In this document: positions 8,259 through 15,753 of the stretch, piece by piece
How positions within the stretch are numbered: the first letter of the stretch is position 1
Layout of the letters: every line of letters starts with the position of its first letter
NCBI GenBank assembly: GCA_039930465.1
Contig: JBDTTU010000008.1
Span: 1-64,000 of the forward strand
DNA from: LMDS01 sp039930465
GTDB lineage: Bacteria; Pseudomonadota; Gammaproteobacteria; Burkholderiales; Burkholderiaceae_C
Direction of reading: 5' to 3'
DNA: 64,000 nt
Position numbers and translations under genes: made by a program
The notes under the pieces: generated by a model
Database searches by the model: none
The model's input: the letters and a program-made list of their open reading frames with translations, nothing else
Told to the model about the DNA's origin: nothing

Positions 8259-9212
8259 TCAAGCCGGGGCCGAGCGCGCCGCGTCCAGCAGGCCTTTGCG
8301 CAGCCACTGGTGGCTGCTGGCGCGGTCGTGGCGCTGGTGCCACAACATGTCGACGAACAGGCTGGGCAGCCCGAACGGCAACGGACGGGTGACCACTTTT
8401 TCACGGAAGCCGGTCGACGCGACGAAGATCGCCGGCAGCACCGTCACCAGGTCGCTGTTGGCCACCACCCGGCCGGCGGTGAAGTACTGGTTCACGGTGA
8501 GCACGATGCGGCGTTCGCGGTTCAGCGATGCGAGCGCCTGGTCGACGAGGCCGTGCGCCCGGCCGGAAAGGCTCACGAGCAGGTGGTGCGCGTTGCAGTA
8601 GGCGTCGAGCGACAGCGTGCCCTTGGCGAGCGGGTGGCCCTGGCGCATCACGCACACATAGTCACTCTGGCTCAACCGTTCGTGGTGGAACTGGGCGTCG
8701 CCGCCGAGGGCGCGCAATTCCGACAGCACTTCGGGAAACGAGCCCACCGCCAAGTCGGCGTCGCCGCGCTCGAGCAGCGGGCGCGGGTCGCGAGTGGTCA
8801 GCGGCAGGATGCGCAGGTCGGCCAGCGCGCTGGTCCGTGCGATTTCGCCGACCAACGTGGGCATGAAAGCGGCGGCGGTGGCATCGGCCATTGCGATGCG
8901 AAAGCTGGTGGCGTCGGCCTGCGGGTCGAAGGCGTCAGGCGCCAGCGCATCGCGCAAGTTGCCGAGCGCGGCGCGCACCTCGGGCCACAAAGCTTCGGCG
9001 CGCGGGGTCGGTTTGACCCCGAACGCGGCGCGAGTGAGCAAGTCCTCACCTACAGATTCTTTCAAGCGCCTCAACGCATTGCTCACCGCCGGTTGGGTGA
9101 GCGACAGGCGTTCGGCGGCACGTGTGAGGTTGCGTTCGGCCATCACCACGTCGAAGACGCGGAGCAGATTCAGGTCGAGCGTGCGGAAGTTGAGGGCGGT
9201 GGTCACAGGCAT
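8259..9212 (-). CDS. LysR family transcriptional regulator
   Basis: Protein of 317 residues. The N-terminal winged helix (TLDLNLLRVFDVVMAERNLTRAAERLSLTQPAVSNALRRLKE pattern, residues about 11-55) is followed by a substrate-binding domain beginning near residue 105. The helix sequence is closest to the NodD/NahR-like branch. It lies downstream of the hut operator and diverges from the small-protein genes starting at 9327. Its target is not evident; proximity to hut does not make it a hut regulator. Confidence 0.85.
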   Translation of the reverse strand: MPVTTALNFRTLDLNLLRVFDVVMAERNLTRAAERLSLTQPAVSNALRRLKESVGEDLLTRAAFGVKPTPRAEALWPEVRAALGNLRDALAPDAFDPQADATSFRIAMADATAAAFMPTLVGEIARTSALADLRILPLTTRDPRPLLERGDADLAVGSFPEVLSELRALGGDAQFHHERLSQSDYVCVMRQGHPLAKGTLSLDAYCNAHHLLVSLSGRAHGLVDQALASLNRERRIVLTVNQYFTAGRVVANSDLVTVLPAIFVASTGFREKVVTRPLPFGLPSLFVDMLWHQRHDRASSHQWLRKGLLDAARSAPA

Positions 9213-9326
9213 AAGCGGCGCGAATATCGAGCATTCACAACAGTGTCTGGTGCAATTTGCGGGTTAACCCTAATGTATAGGCATCGAAGCGCGGAGTGTC
9301 CGTGCTACTGCTGAAAGGAAACCCGA

Positions 9327-9545
9327 ATGAACACTTTGATCACGCCCCTGCCTATGCAGGCGTTGCCGATGGGCGCCCAAGGGTCGGGCCGCTTCGCCCG
9401 CATCGGTGCCTCATTTTGGAAGTGGCTGGAAGAAGTCGGCCAGGCCCGCGCCCGACGCGAGCTGATGTCGCTCGCCGCCATGTACGAAACGAACCAGCCT
9501 GAACTTGCCAAGGAGCTGCGCGCGGCTTGTGAACGCATTTGCTGA
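9327..9545 (+). CDS. Small basic protein, paralogue of the next gene
   Basis: A 72-residue protein with a good ribosome binding site (AAAGGAAA) before the ATG. The C-terminal half (WLEEVGQARARRELMSLAA followed by a Y-x4-P-x2-A-x2-L-x-AA pattern) resembles short DUF1127-like proteins and matches the end of the next protein. Its function is unknown. The stop codon lies inside an 18-bp perfect palindrome (9543-9560). Confidence 0.65.
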   Translation: MNTLITPLPMQALPMGAQGSGRFARIGASFWKWLEEVGQARARRELMSLAAMYETNQPELAKELRAACERIC

Positions 9546-9560
9546 GCAAGTACTTGCTCA
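9543..9560. repeat. 18-bp perfect palindrome at a stop codon
   Basis: TGAGCAAGTACTTGCTCA reads the same on both strands and its first three bases are the stop codon of the preceding gene. It could be an operator for the second small gene or an RNA or protein binding site; it has no T-run, so it is not a canonical terminator. Confidence 0.6.
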
Positions 9561-9639
9561 CGCATCAACGACTGTCAATCACCGATCGACGAGCGAAGGT
9601 ACCGGTCGCCGATCAAACAAAATCCCAAGGAAAAACACG

Positions 9640-9897
9640 ATGAACACCACCACCCTGCACCTGAAAGTCCAACGCAGCCGCTTCAGCCACCATGCGGTGG
9701 CCACGCTGGCCGGCATGGCGCCGGCCTCGTTGCGCAGCTGGTTCACTTCGGCACCACTGGTGCTGACGGCCGCCAACAAGGCGCAACAGGAAGCGCAGAA
9801 GGTCCGCAACATGGCCTATGCCTACTCGAACACCGACCCCGGCTTTGCTTCCGACCTGTACGCCGCCGCAGCGCGCCATGAAAGCCTGCACGGCTGA
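9640..9897 (+). CDS. Small protein, paralogue of the 9327 gene
   Basis: An 85-residue protein of unknown function. The ATG is preceded by CAAGGAAAAACACG, a good ribosome binding site. Its C-terminal part (Y-S-N-T-D-P-G-F-A-S-D-L-Y-A-A-A-A-R) repeats the Y-x4-P-x2-A-x2-L-x-A pattern of the 72-residue protein upstream, so the two look like tandem paralogues in one transcription unit ending at the terminator at 9918. Confidence 0.65.
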   Translation: MNTTTLHLKVQRSRFSHHAVATLAGMAPASLRSWFTSAPLVLTAANKAQQEAQKVRNMAYAYSNTDPGFASDLYAAAARHESLHG

Positions 9898-9917
9898 TCA
9901 CTTGGGCGCCTGAAAGC

Positions 9918-9945
9918 AAAAGGCCGGCAATGCCGGCCTTTTTTC
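9918..9945. terminator. Bidirectional intrinsic terminator
   Basis: The stem AAGGCCGGC / GCCGGCCTT with an AAT loop is followed by a T-run and preceded by an A-run, so it can end both the small-gene transcript (plus) and pckG (minus), whose stop codon lies 17 bases away. Confidence 0.85.
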
Positions 9946-9961
9946 GTTGGCGTTGCGGCGA

Positions 9962-11839
9962 TCAGGCGGCCAGACGCTTCTCGATGCTGGCCTTGGTCGC
10001 GACGATGTCTGCCGGCAGGTGGTGCGCCAGCTGCTGGAACAGGCTGTCGTGCAACACGAGCTCGGCTTTCCACGCGGCCGGGTCGAGGCTGGCCACGGTG
10101 TCGTACTGAGCGCGGCTGAAGTCGAGCCCGGTCCAGTTGAGGTCGGCGTAGCTCGGCGTGATGCCGAAGGCGTTTTCGACGCCGCCCGCGCGGCCCGACA
10201 CGCGCTCGATCACCCACTGCAACACGCGCATGTTCTCGCCGTAGCCCGGCCAGACGAACTTGCCGTCGTCACCCTTGCGGAACCAGTTCACGCAATAGAT
10301 GCGCGGCAGCCTGGCGCCCGACGCGGCGAGCTTCGCGCCGATGTCGAGCCAATGCTGGAAGTAGTCGCTCATGTTGTAGCCGATGAACGGCAGCATCGCG
10401 AACGGGTCGCGGCGCACAGCGCCGTTGCCGCCGGCCATCGCCGCGGTTGTTTCGGAGCCCATGGTGGCAGCCATGTAGACACCTTCTCCCCAGCTGCGTG
10501 CTTCGGTCACGAGCGGCACGGTGGTCGAGCGCCGGCCACCGAAGATGAAGGCGTCGATCGCCACGCCTTCGGGCGAGTCCCACTCCGGGTCGAGCGCCGG
10601 GTTGTTGGTGGCGGCCACAGTGAAGCGCGCGTTCGGGTGCGCGGCCTTGGCGCCGGCTTCCTTGGCCAGCGCGGGCGTCCAGGACTTTCCTTGCCAGTCG
10701 GTCAGGTGCGCTGGAGCCACGTCGGTCATGCCTTCCCACCACACGTCGCCGTCGTCGGTCAGCGCCACGTTGGTGAAGATCACGTCGCGCTTCAGGCTGG
10801 CCATGCAGTTGAAGTTGGTCTTGTCGTTGGTGCCAGGCGCCACGCCGAAATAGCCAGCTTCCGGGTTGATGGCGTAGAGGCGGCCGTCGGCGTTGGGTTT
10901 GATCCAGGCGATGTCGTCTCCGATCGTCGTGACCTTCCAACCCGCCAGGCCCGCCGGCGGGATCAGCATCGCAAAGTTGGTCTTGCCGCAGGCGCTCGGG
11001 AAGGCGGCGGCGACGTGGTGCTTCTTGCCTTCGGGCGAGGTCACGCCCAGGATCAGCATGTGCTCGGCGAGCCAGCCTTGCTCGCGGCCCATGGTGGAAG
11101 CAATGCGCAGCGCGAAGCACTTCTTGCCAAGCAGCGCGTTGCCACCGTAGCCCGAGCCGTAGCTCCAGATTTCCTGCGATTCCGGGTAGTGCACGATGTA
11201 CTTCGTGTCGTTGCACGGCCAGGCCACGTCTTTCTGGCCGGCCTCGAGCGGCGCGCCGACGGTGTGGATGCAGGGCACGAAGTGGCCGTCGGTGCCGAGC
11301 ACGTCGAGCACCTTGCGGCCCATGCGGGTCATGATCTGCATGTTGACGGCCACGTAGGCGCTGTCGGACAACTCGACGCCGATGTGCGCGATCGGCGAAC
11401 CCAGCGGGCCCATCGAAAACGGCACCACGTACATCGTGCGGCCGCGCATGCTGCCGGCGAAGAGGGCAGGTGTGCCGTCGGGCTGGCCGGTCTGAAGCAG
11501 CGCGCGCATCTGCTCGGGCGCCATCCAGTTGTTGGTCGGGCCGGCGTCTTCCTGCCTGGCCGAGCAGATGAAGGTACGGTCTTCGACACGCGCCACGTCG
11601 CTCGGGCTGCTGCAGGCGAGGTAGCTGTTGGGGCGCAGTTCGGGGTTGAGCTTCTTGAAGGTGCCGGCGGCGACGAGCTGGGCGCACAGGCGGTCGTATT
11701 CGGCCGTGCTGCCGTCGCACCAGTAGACCTCTTTCGCTTCGGTCAACGAGGCCATGCGCGCCACCCAGTCGATCAGCCGGGCGTGTTGCACATAGGCCGG
11801 GACGTTCAGGCGCAGTCCTTCCAGCACGGGACGGTTCAT
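9962..11839 (-). CDS. pckG: Phosphoenolpyruvate carboxykinase (GTP)
   Basis: Cytoplasmic gluconeogenic enzyme converting oxaloacetate and GTP to PEP, GDP and CO2. It has 625 residues, normal for the GTP class. The hallmark P-loop FPSACGKTNFAML, the segment RIYCVNWFRKGDDGKFVWPGYGENMRVLQW and the Mn-binding region are present. The ATG at 11839 fits the family N-terminus (MNRPVLEGLRLN); an in-frame TTG 24 bases upstream is less likely. Upstream lies a leader with competing hairpins (11872-11978). Confidence 0.97.
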   Translation of the reverse strand: MNRPVLEGLRLNVPAYVQHARLIDWVARMASLTEAKEVYWCDGSTAEYDRLCAQLVAAGTFKKLNPELRPNSYLACSSPSDVARVEDRTFICSARQEDAGPTNNWMAPEQMRALLQTGQPDGTPALFAGSMRGRTMYVVPFSMGPLGSPIAHIGVELSDSAYVAVNMQIMTRMGRKVLDVLGTDGHFVPCIHTVGAPLEAGQKDVAWPCNDTKYIVHYPESQEIWSYGSGYGGNALLGKKCFALRIASTMGREQGWLAEHMLILGVTSPEGKKHHVAAAFPSACGKTNFAMLIPPAGLAGWKVTTIGDDIAWIKPNADGRLYAINPEAGYFGVAPGTNDKTNFNCMASLKRDVIFTNVALTDDGDVWWEGMTDVAPAHLTDWQGKSWTPALAKEAGAKAAHPNARFTVAATNNPALDPEWDSPEGVAIDAFIFGGRRSTTVPLVTEARSWGEGVYMAATMGSETTAAMAGGNGAVRRDPFAMLPFIGYNMSDYFQHWLDIGAKLAASGARLPRIYCVNWFRKGDDGKFVWPGYGENMRVLQWVIERVSGRAGGVENAFGITPSYADLNWTGLDFSRAQYDTVASLDPAAWKAELVLHDSLFQQLAHHLPADIVATKASIEKRLAA

Positions 11840-11861
11840 GGGAATTCCAGTCAATGAAGTC

Positions 11862-11978
11862 AAAAAGCGGGATTGGGCAAACCGACGCAGCCTGGGGCGC
11901 CCAGGCCTGAAGCGACTTGCCCAATGCCACGGGGGCCTGGGGACGCTGCGCCCCCTGCCGTAACGGGTGGGTTACGGC
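11862..11978 (-). promoter_or_regulatory. Structured pckG leader, attenuator-like
   Basis: Read on the minus strand, a hairpin with arms at 11971-11978 and 11957-11964 comes first. Then GGCCTGGG-complement at 11934-11941 can pair with 11900-11907 (8/8), or 11900-11906 can instead pair with 11890-11896 inside a larger stem closed by 11917-11925 and 11872-11880 (9/9). The second form is followed within six bases by five U residues (11862-11866) and would look like an intrinsic terminator 23 bases before the pckG start. No riboswitch family is recognised. Confidence 0.4.
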
Positions 11979-12125
11979 GGGTTTCACGCGAAGGCCCGGA
12001 TGGGGCCGGTGCGTGTCTGGGCCAGCTCTGTCGAAGAATTGTCGGGCGAGTGTAATGTCGTCGTAACCACCGGAATTCGGGGGGTCATGCAATTGCCGCA
12101 TGACTTCATGCGGGCCTCTCGGCCC
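11979..12125. other. Upstream region of pckG without genes
   Basis: Nothing coding is visible. The minus-strand pckG promoter is probably here, but no clear -35/-10 pair stands out. Together with the leader and the left end of the insertion element this makes about 500 bases without a gene (11840-12353). Confidence 0.5.
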
Positions 12126-12133
12126 GCTGACTT
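12126..12133. repeat. Target-site duplication, left copy
   Basis: GCTGACTT directly abuts the left inverted repeat and recurs right after the right inverted repeat at 15313-15320. Eight bases is the usual duplication length for IS1-family elements (8-9 bp). Confidence 0.75.
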
Positions 12134-12264
12134 GGTCATGGTTCAGTTTGAAAATGTGCCGCTTACAAACACAGGCATGCAACTTGCCGCGCGGCGTGAG
12201 GTCTGACAACGCGATGCGCTCGTATCGCGTTGTTTCTGTCACGTCAACCCCTCATATTCAAGAG

Positions 12265-12282
12265 TTATCCACACTATCCACA
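12265..12282 (+). promoter_or_regulatory. Two abutting DnaA-box-like 9-mers
   Basis: TTATCCACA (a perfect DnaA-box consensus) is followed directly by CTATCCACA, inside element A and about 70 bases upstream of its first gene. It may be an operator or a chance match. Confidence 0.3.
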
Positions 12283-12353
12283 GGTGTGACATGGCCAAAT
12301 TACAAGCATACAAAAGGTCGGCGCCTTGTCGGCCAAAGCTGAGGAAGACTGCA

Positions 12354-12575
12354 ATGGCAACCACTAGCGAAGCCGCCGGGCGTTTGTTGCAGGAGTCGCC
12401 GGTCAACCCGCGAACTGGTCGTGTGTGGACGCTGGTTGATGAGGAGGTTCGCGCTGGCGTAGACGCCTCAAAGAAGCAAATGCTGAAGACACCAGCATCA
12501 GCTTTGAAGTTCTTGAAGGCAGAGGGCTTCGTGAATTCGGATGGCAAGCTAGCAAAAAAGTATGGCGGCAAGTGA
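12354..12575 (+). CDS. Small protein paired with the ART-like gene
   Basis: A 73-residue soluble protein of unknown family. The ATG at 12354 has GAGGA about eight bases upstream; an in-frame ATG at 12291 lacks a ribosome binding site. It opens with a Thr/Ser/Ala stretch, then LLQESPVNPRTGRVWTLVDEE, and ends in a Lys/Gly-rich tail. It overlaps the following gene by 14 bases in another frame, the arrangement typical of toxin-antitoxin pairs, so an antitoxin or partner role is possible. This is inferred from position only. Confidence 0.55.
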   Translation: MATTSEAAGRLLQESPVNPRTGRVWTLVDEEVRAGVDASKKQMLKTPASALKFLKAEGFVNSDGKLAKKYGGK

Positions 12576-13212
12576 GCCGACTGACTTTGATCCGCCAGCC
12601 GAATGGGCAGAAATCTATAGCCGACAGCCCGGCCTGATCCTTGGATTTCACGGCTGCGACAAGGTCACGGGGGAAGACGTTCTTGCCGGGCGGACTCAGC
12701 TTGAAATCAGTCAAAACGAATACGACTGGCTCGGCTCAGGGATCTATTTCTGGGAAGCTGATCCTTGGCGGGCACTTCAATTCGCCAAGGAGGCGAGGAC
12801 CAAGGGCTACCTGACTGGACGCCCGATAACGACACCCTACGTCGTTGGCGCCATCATTGATTTGGGCCGGTGCTGCAATCTCCTTGAAGTTGGGGCCATC
12901 GGCGGCCTACAGCGTGCCTATGAGGACATGGACGAAGCATTTACGCTGGTGGGCTTGAACATGCCGAAAAACACTAAAGGGCGGCGGAATCTGGACCGCG
13001 CGGTTGTCGAATACATGCACGGGCTCCGCAAGCGCGGCGCGGTAGTCGGACGTAAGCGAATTCCTCTGCCTAGCTACGACACGGTGCGCGCCGCCTTCCC
13101 TGAGGGGGATGAACTCTACAAGGGCTCTGGCTTTCTCAGCAAGAACCACATCCAAATCGCAGTACGGGAACCTAGGTGCATCAAGGGCTATTTCCGCCTG
13201 CTTGGCCTATAG
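12562..13212 (+). CDS. ADP-ribosyltransferase-like protein (DUF3990/PARP-like fold)
   Basis: 216 residues. The N-terminal segment GFHGCD (His30-Gly31) and YDWLGSGIYFWE (residues 54-65, with Gly58, Gly60 and Tyr62) reproduce the H-G ... Y-x-G-x-G-x-Y-F/L pattern of ADP-ribosyltransferase folds such as DUF3990. A C-terminal HIQIAVREPRCIKGYF resembles the end of those proteins and could carry the acidic catalytic residue. No signal peptide or membrane segment is seen, so it probably acts in the cytoplasm. It overlaps a small upstream gene by 14 bases. A toxin or anti-phage effector role is inferred; neither NAD binding nor catalysis is shown. Confidence 0.6.
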   Translation: MAASEPTDFDPPAEWAEIYSRQPGLILGFHGCDKVTGEDVLAGRTQLEISQNEYDWLGSGIYFWEADPWRALQFAKEARTKGYLTGRPITTPYVVGAIIDLGRCCNLLEVGAIGGLQRAYEDMDEAFTLVGLNMPKNTKGRRNLDRAVVEYMHGLRKRGAVVGRKRIPLPSYDTVRAAFPEGDELYKGSGFLSKNHIQIAVREPRCIKGYFRLLGL

Positions 13213-13227
13213 ACGCACAATAGATAA

Positions 13228-13386
13228 ATGGCCGCCAAGCGCAAAGACTTCACTCAGATCGCCCTAGACGTGGTGCGCCGCGCCACGGGTGAAGTGACTG
13301 CGCCCGCGACCAGCAAGAAGCCGGAGAGCGGGCGCAAGACAGTTGCAGTGAAGAAGGCTACTGCGCCGAAGCGTCCTCCTCGATAG
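13228..13386 (+). CDS. Small Lys-rich 'KRKDFTQIA' protein, copy 1
   Basis: A 52-residue basic protein beginning MAAKRKDFTQIALDVVR. The same N-terminal block recurs at 16217 in element B. It starts 15 bases after the ART-like stop, and its last 29 bases overlap the 3' end of the convergent P63C gene. The amphipathic QIALDVVRRATGE segment followed by a Lys/Pro/Ala tail is seen in many small proteobacterial proteins of unknown role. Nothing indicates an enzymatic function. Confidence 0.6.
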   Translation: MAAKRKDFTQIALDVVRRATGEVTAPATSKKPESGRKTVAVKKATAPKRPPR

Positions 13387-14368
13387 GCAGGACAAGTTCC
13401 AGTTCTTGCTGGCCCCCGAACCGCTCAACAATGCGGGCCTCGTATTCGGCCGGAGTCTTCGACGATTGGGCCATTTCTAGAACGCGGCCGAGTTGCATGC
13501 GCAAGGCGCGTGCGCCGATTTCGTTCAAGAACTGGAATAGTTTCGTCTTCTGATCTCCTTCCTTTGCCTTGAGCGCCTTGAGGAGTTCGTAGACCTTTCC
13601 GTTGCTTTGCGCCAATGGGAAATAGATGTGGCGTCGGGTCAAGTGCATCGCCTTCCACGGCTTTCCGCGCACGGGCTTCGGAATCTTGTACAGCTTCATC
13701 CATGCCTCGTACAACTCGTTTGGGAATTCGGCCTCGTACTTCTTGGCCTCCTCCTGCACGAACGCCTTAAACGCTTTGATTACTTCGGCCGATGTTGGGT
13801 TGTAGCCAGCCAGCGCATAGACCAAATTGGTGATGCCGCTTTTCGCAGACGCCGCAGTGATGATCCTTGCCTGCGCGGCCAACTTGGTTTGATTCGAACG
13901 GAGATCGCCAGCGGCATCGGCCGCCAAGATCGCCAAACAGACCTCGATGAGCACGTCAGCTGCGTACCCACTGATGACTATCGACGGGTTCTTAGCACCT
14001 GGATAAATCTGTTTAAATTCAATGGGTTGAGAGATTTTCGCTAGGAGTTCAGCACCAAGGTGCCCAGACAAGGCTTTGCTCGAAAGTAAGCGTTCAAAGT
14101 CCTTGCCGCCCGGGTTCGAAAGCCCCAAAGCAGATCCGATTCCGCGTTGCGTCAGAACTGCAGTCTTTCGATGATCGTCAAGGACGTAGCACTCGGCGTT
14201 GACGCCGAAATGCTGTTGGAAATTGCCCTTATGGGTCGCAGTCATCTCTTTACCCCAGCGCGCTAAGGCGGCCTTCTCGGCGCGTTCTGCTCGCTGTTCA
14301 GGGGTCATGTTGGCCGCGAGCTTGAGCGCGCCTTTCGCCCTGTTTGGGGTTTTCTTAGCTGTTGCCAT
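13358..14368 (-). CDS. P63C domain-containing protein
   Basis: 336 residues. The N-terminus is basic and contains a KALARWG-type motif (MTPEQRAERAEKAALARWGKEM). The C-terminal third (FPNELYEAWMKLYKIP ... RRHIYFPLAQSNGKVYELLKAL) is the P63C domain known from phages and mobile elements, of unknown function. The ATG at 14368 has AAGGA eight bases upstream. It is convergent with the small KRKDFTQIA gene and divergent from the transposase; the shared upstream region holds repeated GCAAGCA motifs. It may act as a regulator or exclusion factor, but this is a guess. Confidence 0.65.
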   Translation of the reverse strand: MATAKKTPNRAKGALKLAANMTPEQRAERAEKAALARWGKEMTATHKGNFQQHFGVNAECYVLDDHRKTAVLTQRGIGSALGLSNPGGKDFERLLSSKALSGHLGAELLAKISQPIEFKQIYPGAKNPSIVISGYAADVLIEVCLAILAADAAGDLRSNQTKLAAQARIITAASAKSGITNLVYALAGYNPTSAEVIKAFKAFVQEEAKKYEAEFPNELYEAWMKLYKIPKPVRGKPWKAMHLTRRHIYFPLAQSNGKVYELLKALKAKEGDQKTKLFQFLNEIGARALRMQLGRVLEMAQSSKTPAEYEARIVERFGGQQELELVLPIEEDASAQ

Positions 14369-14391
14369 TGCAAGCATCCTTGCGAAGTTGA

Positions 14392-14434
14392 TGTGCTTGC
14401 ATTGTGGCGCAAGCATTGGCACAATGCAAGCACA
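14392..14434. repeat. Inverted repeat between P63C and transposase genes
   Basis: TGTGCTTGCATTGTG (14392-14406) and its perfect complement (14420-14434) are separated by 13 bases that contain another GCAAGCA. Further copies of GCAAGCA/TGCTTGC lie at about 14370 and 14448. The cluster spans the divergent promoter region and is a likely autoregulatory operator. Confidence 0.55.
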
Positions 14435-14454
14435 CGAAAACACCGAATGCTTGC

Positions 14455-15303
14455 ATGAATCGCCTTTCCACCCAAGACCGCGCCCGCATCCTTACCGTGC
14501 TGTCTGAGGGCGTTGGCATCAATGCGGCATGCCGGATGACTGGCGCGTCGAAGAACACGGTTCTGAAGCTCATGGCTGACGTTGGTGAGGCGTGCTCGCT
14601 CTATCAGCACCGTGTGATGCGCAACCTGCAATGCGCGCAGATCCAGGTCGATGAAATCTGGTCGTTCGTGGGGATGAAGCAGAAGAACGCGCCTGAGGGC
14701 CTGGCGGGCGTCTGGGTCGGCGACTGCTACACATTCACTGCAATTGATCCGGTCACCAAGCTGATGCCGTGCTGGCTCGTCGGGCACCGCACGACCGAGT
14801 GCACCGACATCTTCATGGCCGATCTGTCGAAGCGCCTTGCACAGCGTGTGCAGCTCACCAGCGACGGCATGCAGGGCTACCCGGCAGCCGTGGCGCGGCA
14901 CTTCGGCTCAGACGTGGACTACGCAGTCCTGAACAAGTCCTATGAGGGTGGCCCCTCGGTTGTCGAGGCAAAGCGCCGCTACAGCCCTGCTGTGTGCACT
15001 GGCGCCACGAAGAAAGTGGTGTGCGGCGCGCCTGCGATGGACAAGATTTCTACCTCGCACGTCGAGCGCGCGAACCTGACCATGCGGATGGGCATGCGTC
15101 GTTTCACGCGGCTGACCAACTCGTTCTCCAAGAAGTTTGAGAACCACATGCACGCGGTCAGCTTCTATTTCATGGTCTACAACTTCGTGAAGGTTCACGG
15201 CACAGTGAAAACCACGCCGGCCATTGCGGCAGGCGTCACAACGCTGCGCTGGACGATGGAAGACATCGTTGAAATGGCAGATACATTTCGCGGTTCAAAC
15301 TGA
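14455..15303 (+). CDS. IS1-family transposase (single-ORF, ISMhu11-like)
   Basis: 282-residue DDE transposase. An N-terminal helix-turn-helix (residues about 1-45, GINAACRMTGASKNTV) precedes the catalytic core with Asp66 in QVDEIWSFVG, Asp137 in TSDGMQGY and Glu204 in SHVERANLTMR, followed by RRFTRLTNSFSKKFENH. These match the DEQWGYVG / TDGWPLY / QRIERHNLNLR blocks of IS1 InsB. It is apparently intact and its stop lies only nine bases inside the right end of element A. It could mobilise both elements here, since element B has lost most of its own copy. Confidence 0.85.
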   Translation: MNRLSTQDRARILTVLSEGVGINAACRMTGASKNTVLKLMADVGEACSLYQHRVMRNLQCAQIQVDEIWSFVGMKQKNAPEGLAGVWVGDCYTFTAIDPVTKLMPCWLVGHRTTECTDIFMADLSKRLAQRVQLTSDGMQGYPAAVARHFGSDVDYAVLNKSYEGGPSVVEAKRRYSPAVCTGATKKVVCGAPAMDKISTSHVERANLTMRMGMRRFTRLTNSFSKKFENHMHAVSFYFMVYNFVKVHGTVKTTPAIAAGVTTLRWTMEDIVEMADTFRGSN

Positions 15304-15312
15304 ACCATGACC

Positions 15313-15320
15313 GCTGACTT
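15313..15320. repeat. Target-site duplication, right copy
   Basis: GCTGACTT follows the right end of element A and at the same time abuts the left inverted repeat of element B, so element A appears to have inserted exactly next to element B. Confidence 0.7.
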
Positions 15321-15510
15321 GGTCATGGTTCAGTTTGAAATCCTGAGCGGTACGAGAGCTGGCATGCCTTTTGCCGATGCGAGCGCTTCATAGCTTCAAT
15401 GCATCCAAGTTACTTCAACGATATGCCCTAAGTGTTTGCGGCAGAACCTACTTTGTCGGTACAGTGAGACTGTACCGACGAAAATCTTTCAACATGGCGA
15501 CGCTTTCCCC

Positions 15511-15753
15511 ATGACAGTTGATCCAACGCTGCAGCAAAACGTAGATGCCTTTTGCGGGCAACTGGATTCATTGCTCGCAATCTACGCTGGAAAGTACGTC
15601 GTCTTCGCAAACTCCCAACTGGTGAAAGTTTGTGACTCTCTATCGTCAGCGATGACGCTCGGCTACACCGAATTTGGCGATAGTCCTTTCTTGGTACAGC
15701 GTGTCGAGCCGCTGCGGACGCAGATCGACTTCCACGCTACATGCCGAGTCTGA
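15511..15753 (+). CDS. Small protein paired with the retropepsin-like gene
   Basis: 80 residues. The segment YAGKYVVFANSQLVKVC ... ALGYTEFGDSPFLVQRV-like core (residues about 23-66) resembles small DUF5678-type domains that often precede retropepsin-like genes. It overlaps the next gene by 13 bases (ATG inside the last codons), suggesting coupled expression. The ATG at 15511 gives the family-like length; a GTG or ATG upstream would add a non-conserved leader. Its function is unknown. Confidence 0.55.
   Translation: MTVDPTLQQNVDAFCGQLDSLLAIYAGKYVVFANSQLVKVCDSLSSAMTLGYTEFGDSPFLVQRVEPLRTQIDFHATCRV

Larger units (their letters stand above)
12134..15312. mobile_element. IS1-family (ISMhu11-like) element A with passenger genes, 3.18 kb
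   Basis: It is bounded by 19-bp inverted repeats, GGTCATGGTTCAGTTTGAA at 12134-12152 and its complement at 15294-15312, and flanked by the 8-bp repeat GCTGACTT. It carries an intact single-ORF IS1-type transposase at its right end. Upstream sit four passenger genes: a small protein, an ADP-ribosyltransferase-like protein, a small KRKDFTQIA protein and, on the other strand, a P63C protein. IS1 elements of the ISMhu11 group are known to reach several kilobases. The cargo has lower GC than its surroundings. Confidence 0.8.

Noticed and set aside
8196..9314. Plus-strand frame of about 370 codons opposite the LysR gene
   Set aside because: The LysR protein has a clear helix-turn-helix on the minus strand; the antisense frame is low-complexity.
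14404..14454. Earlier GTG start for the IS1-type transposase
   Set aside because: This start falls inside the operator hairpin and adds a non-conserved leader before the helix-turn-helix; the ATG at 14455 was preferred.
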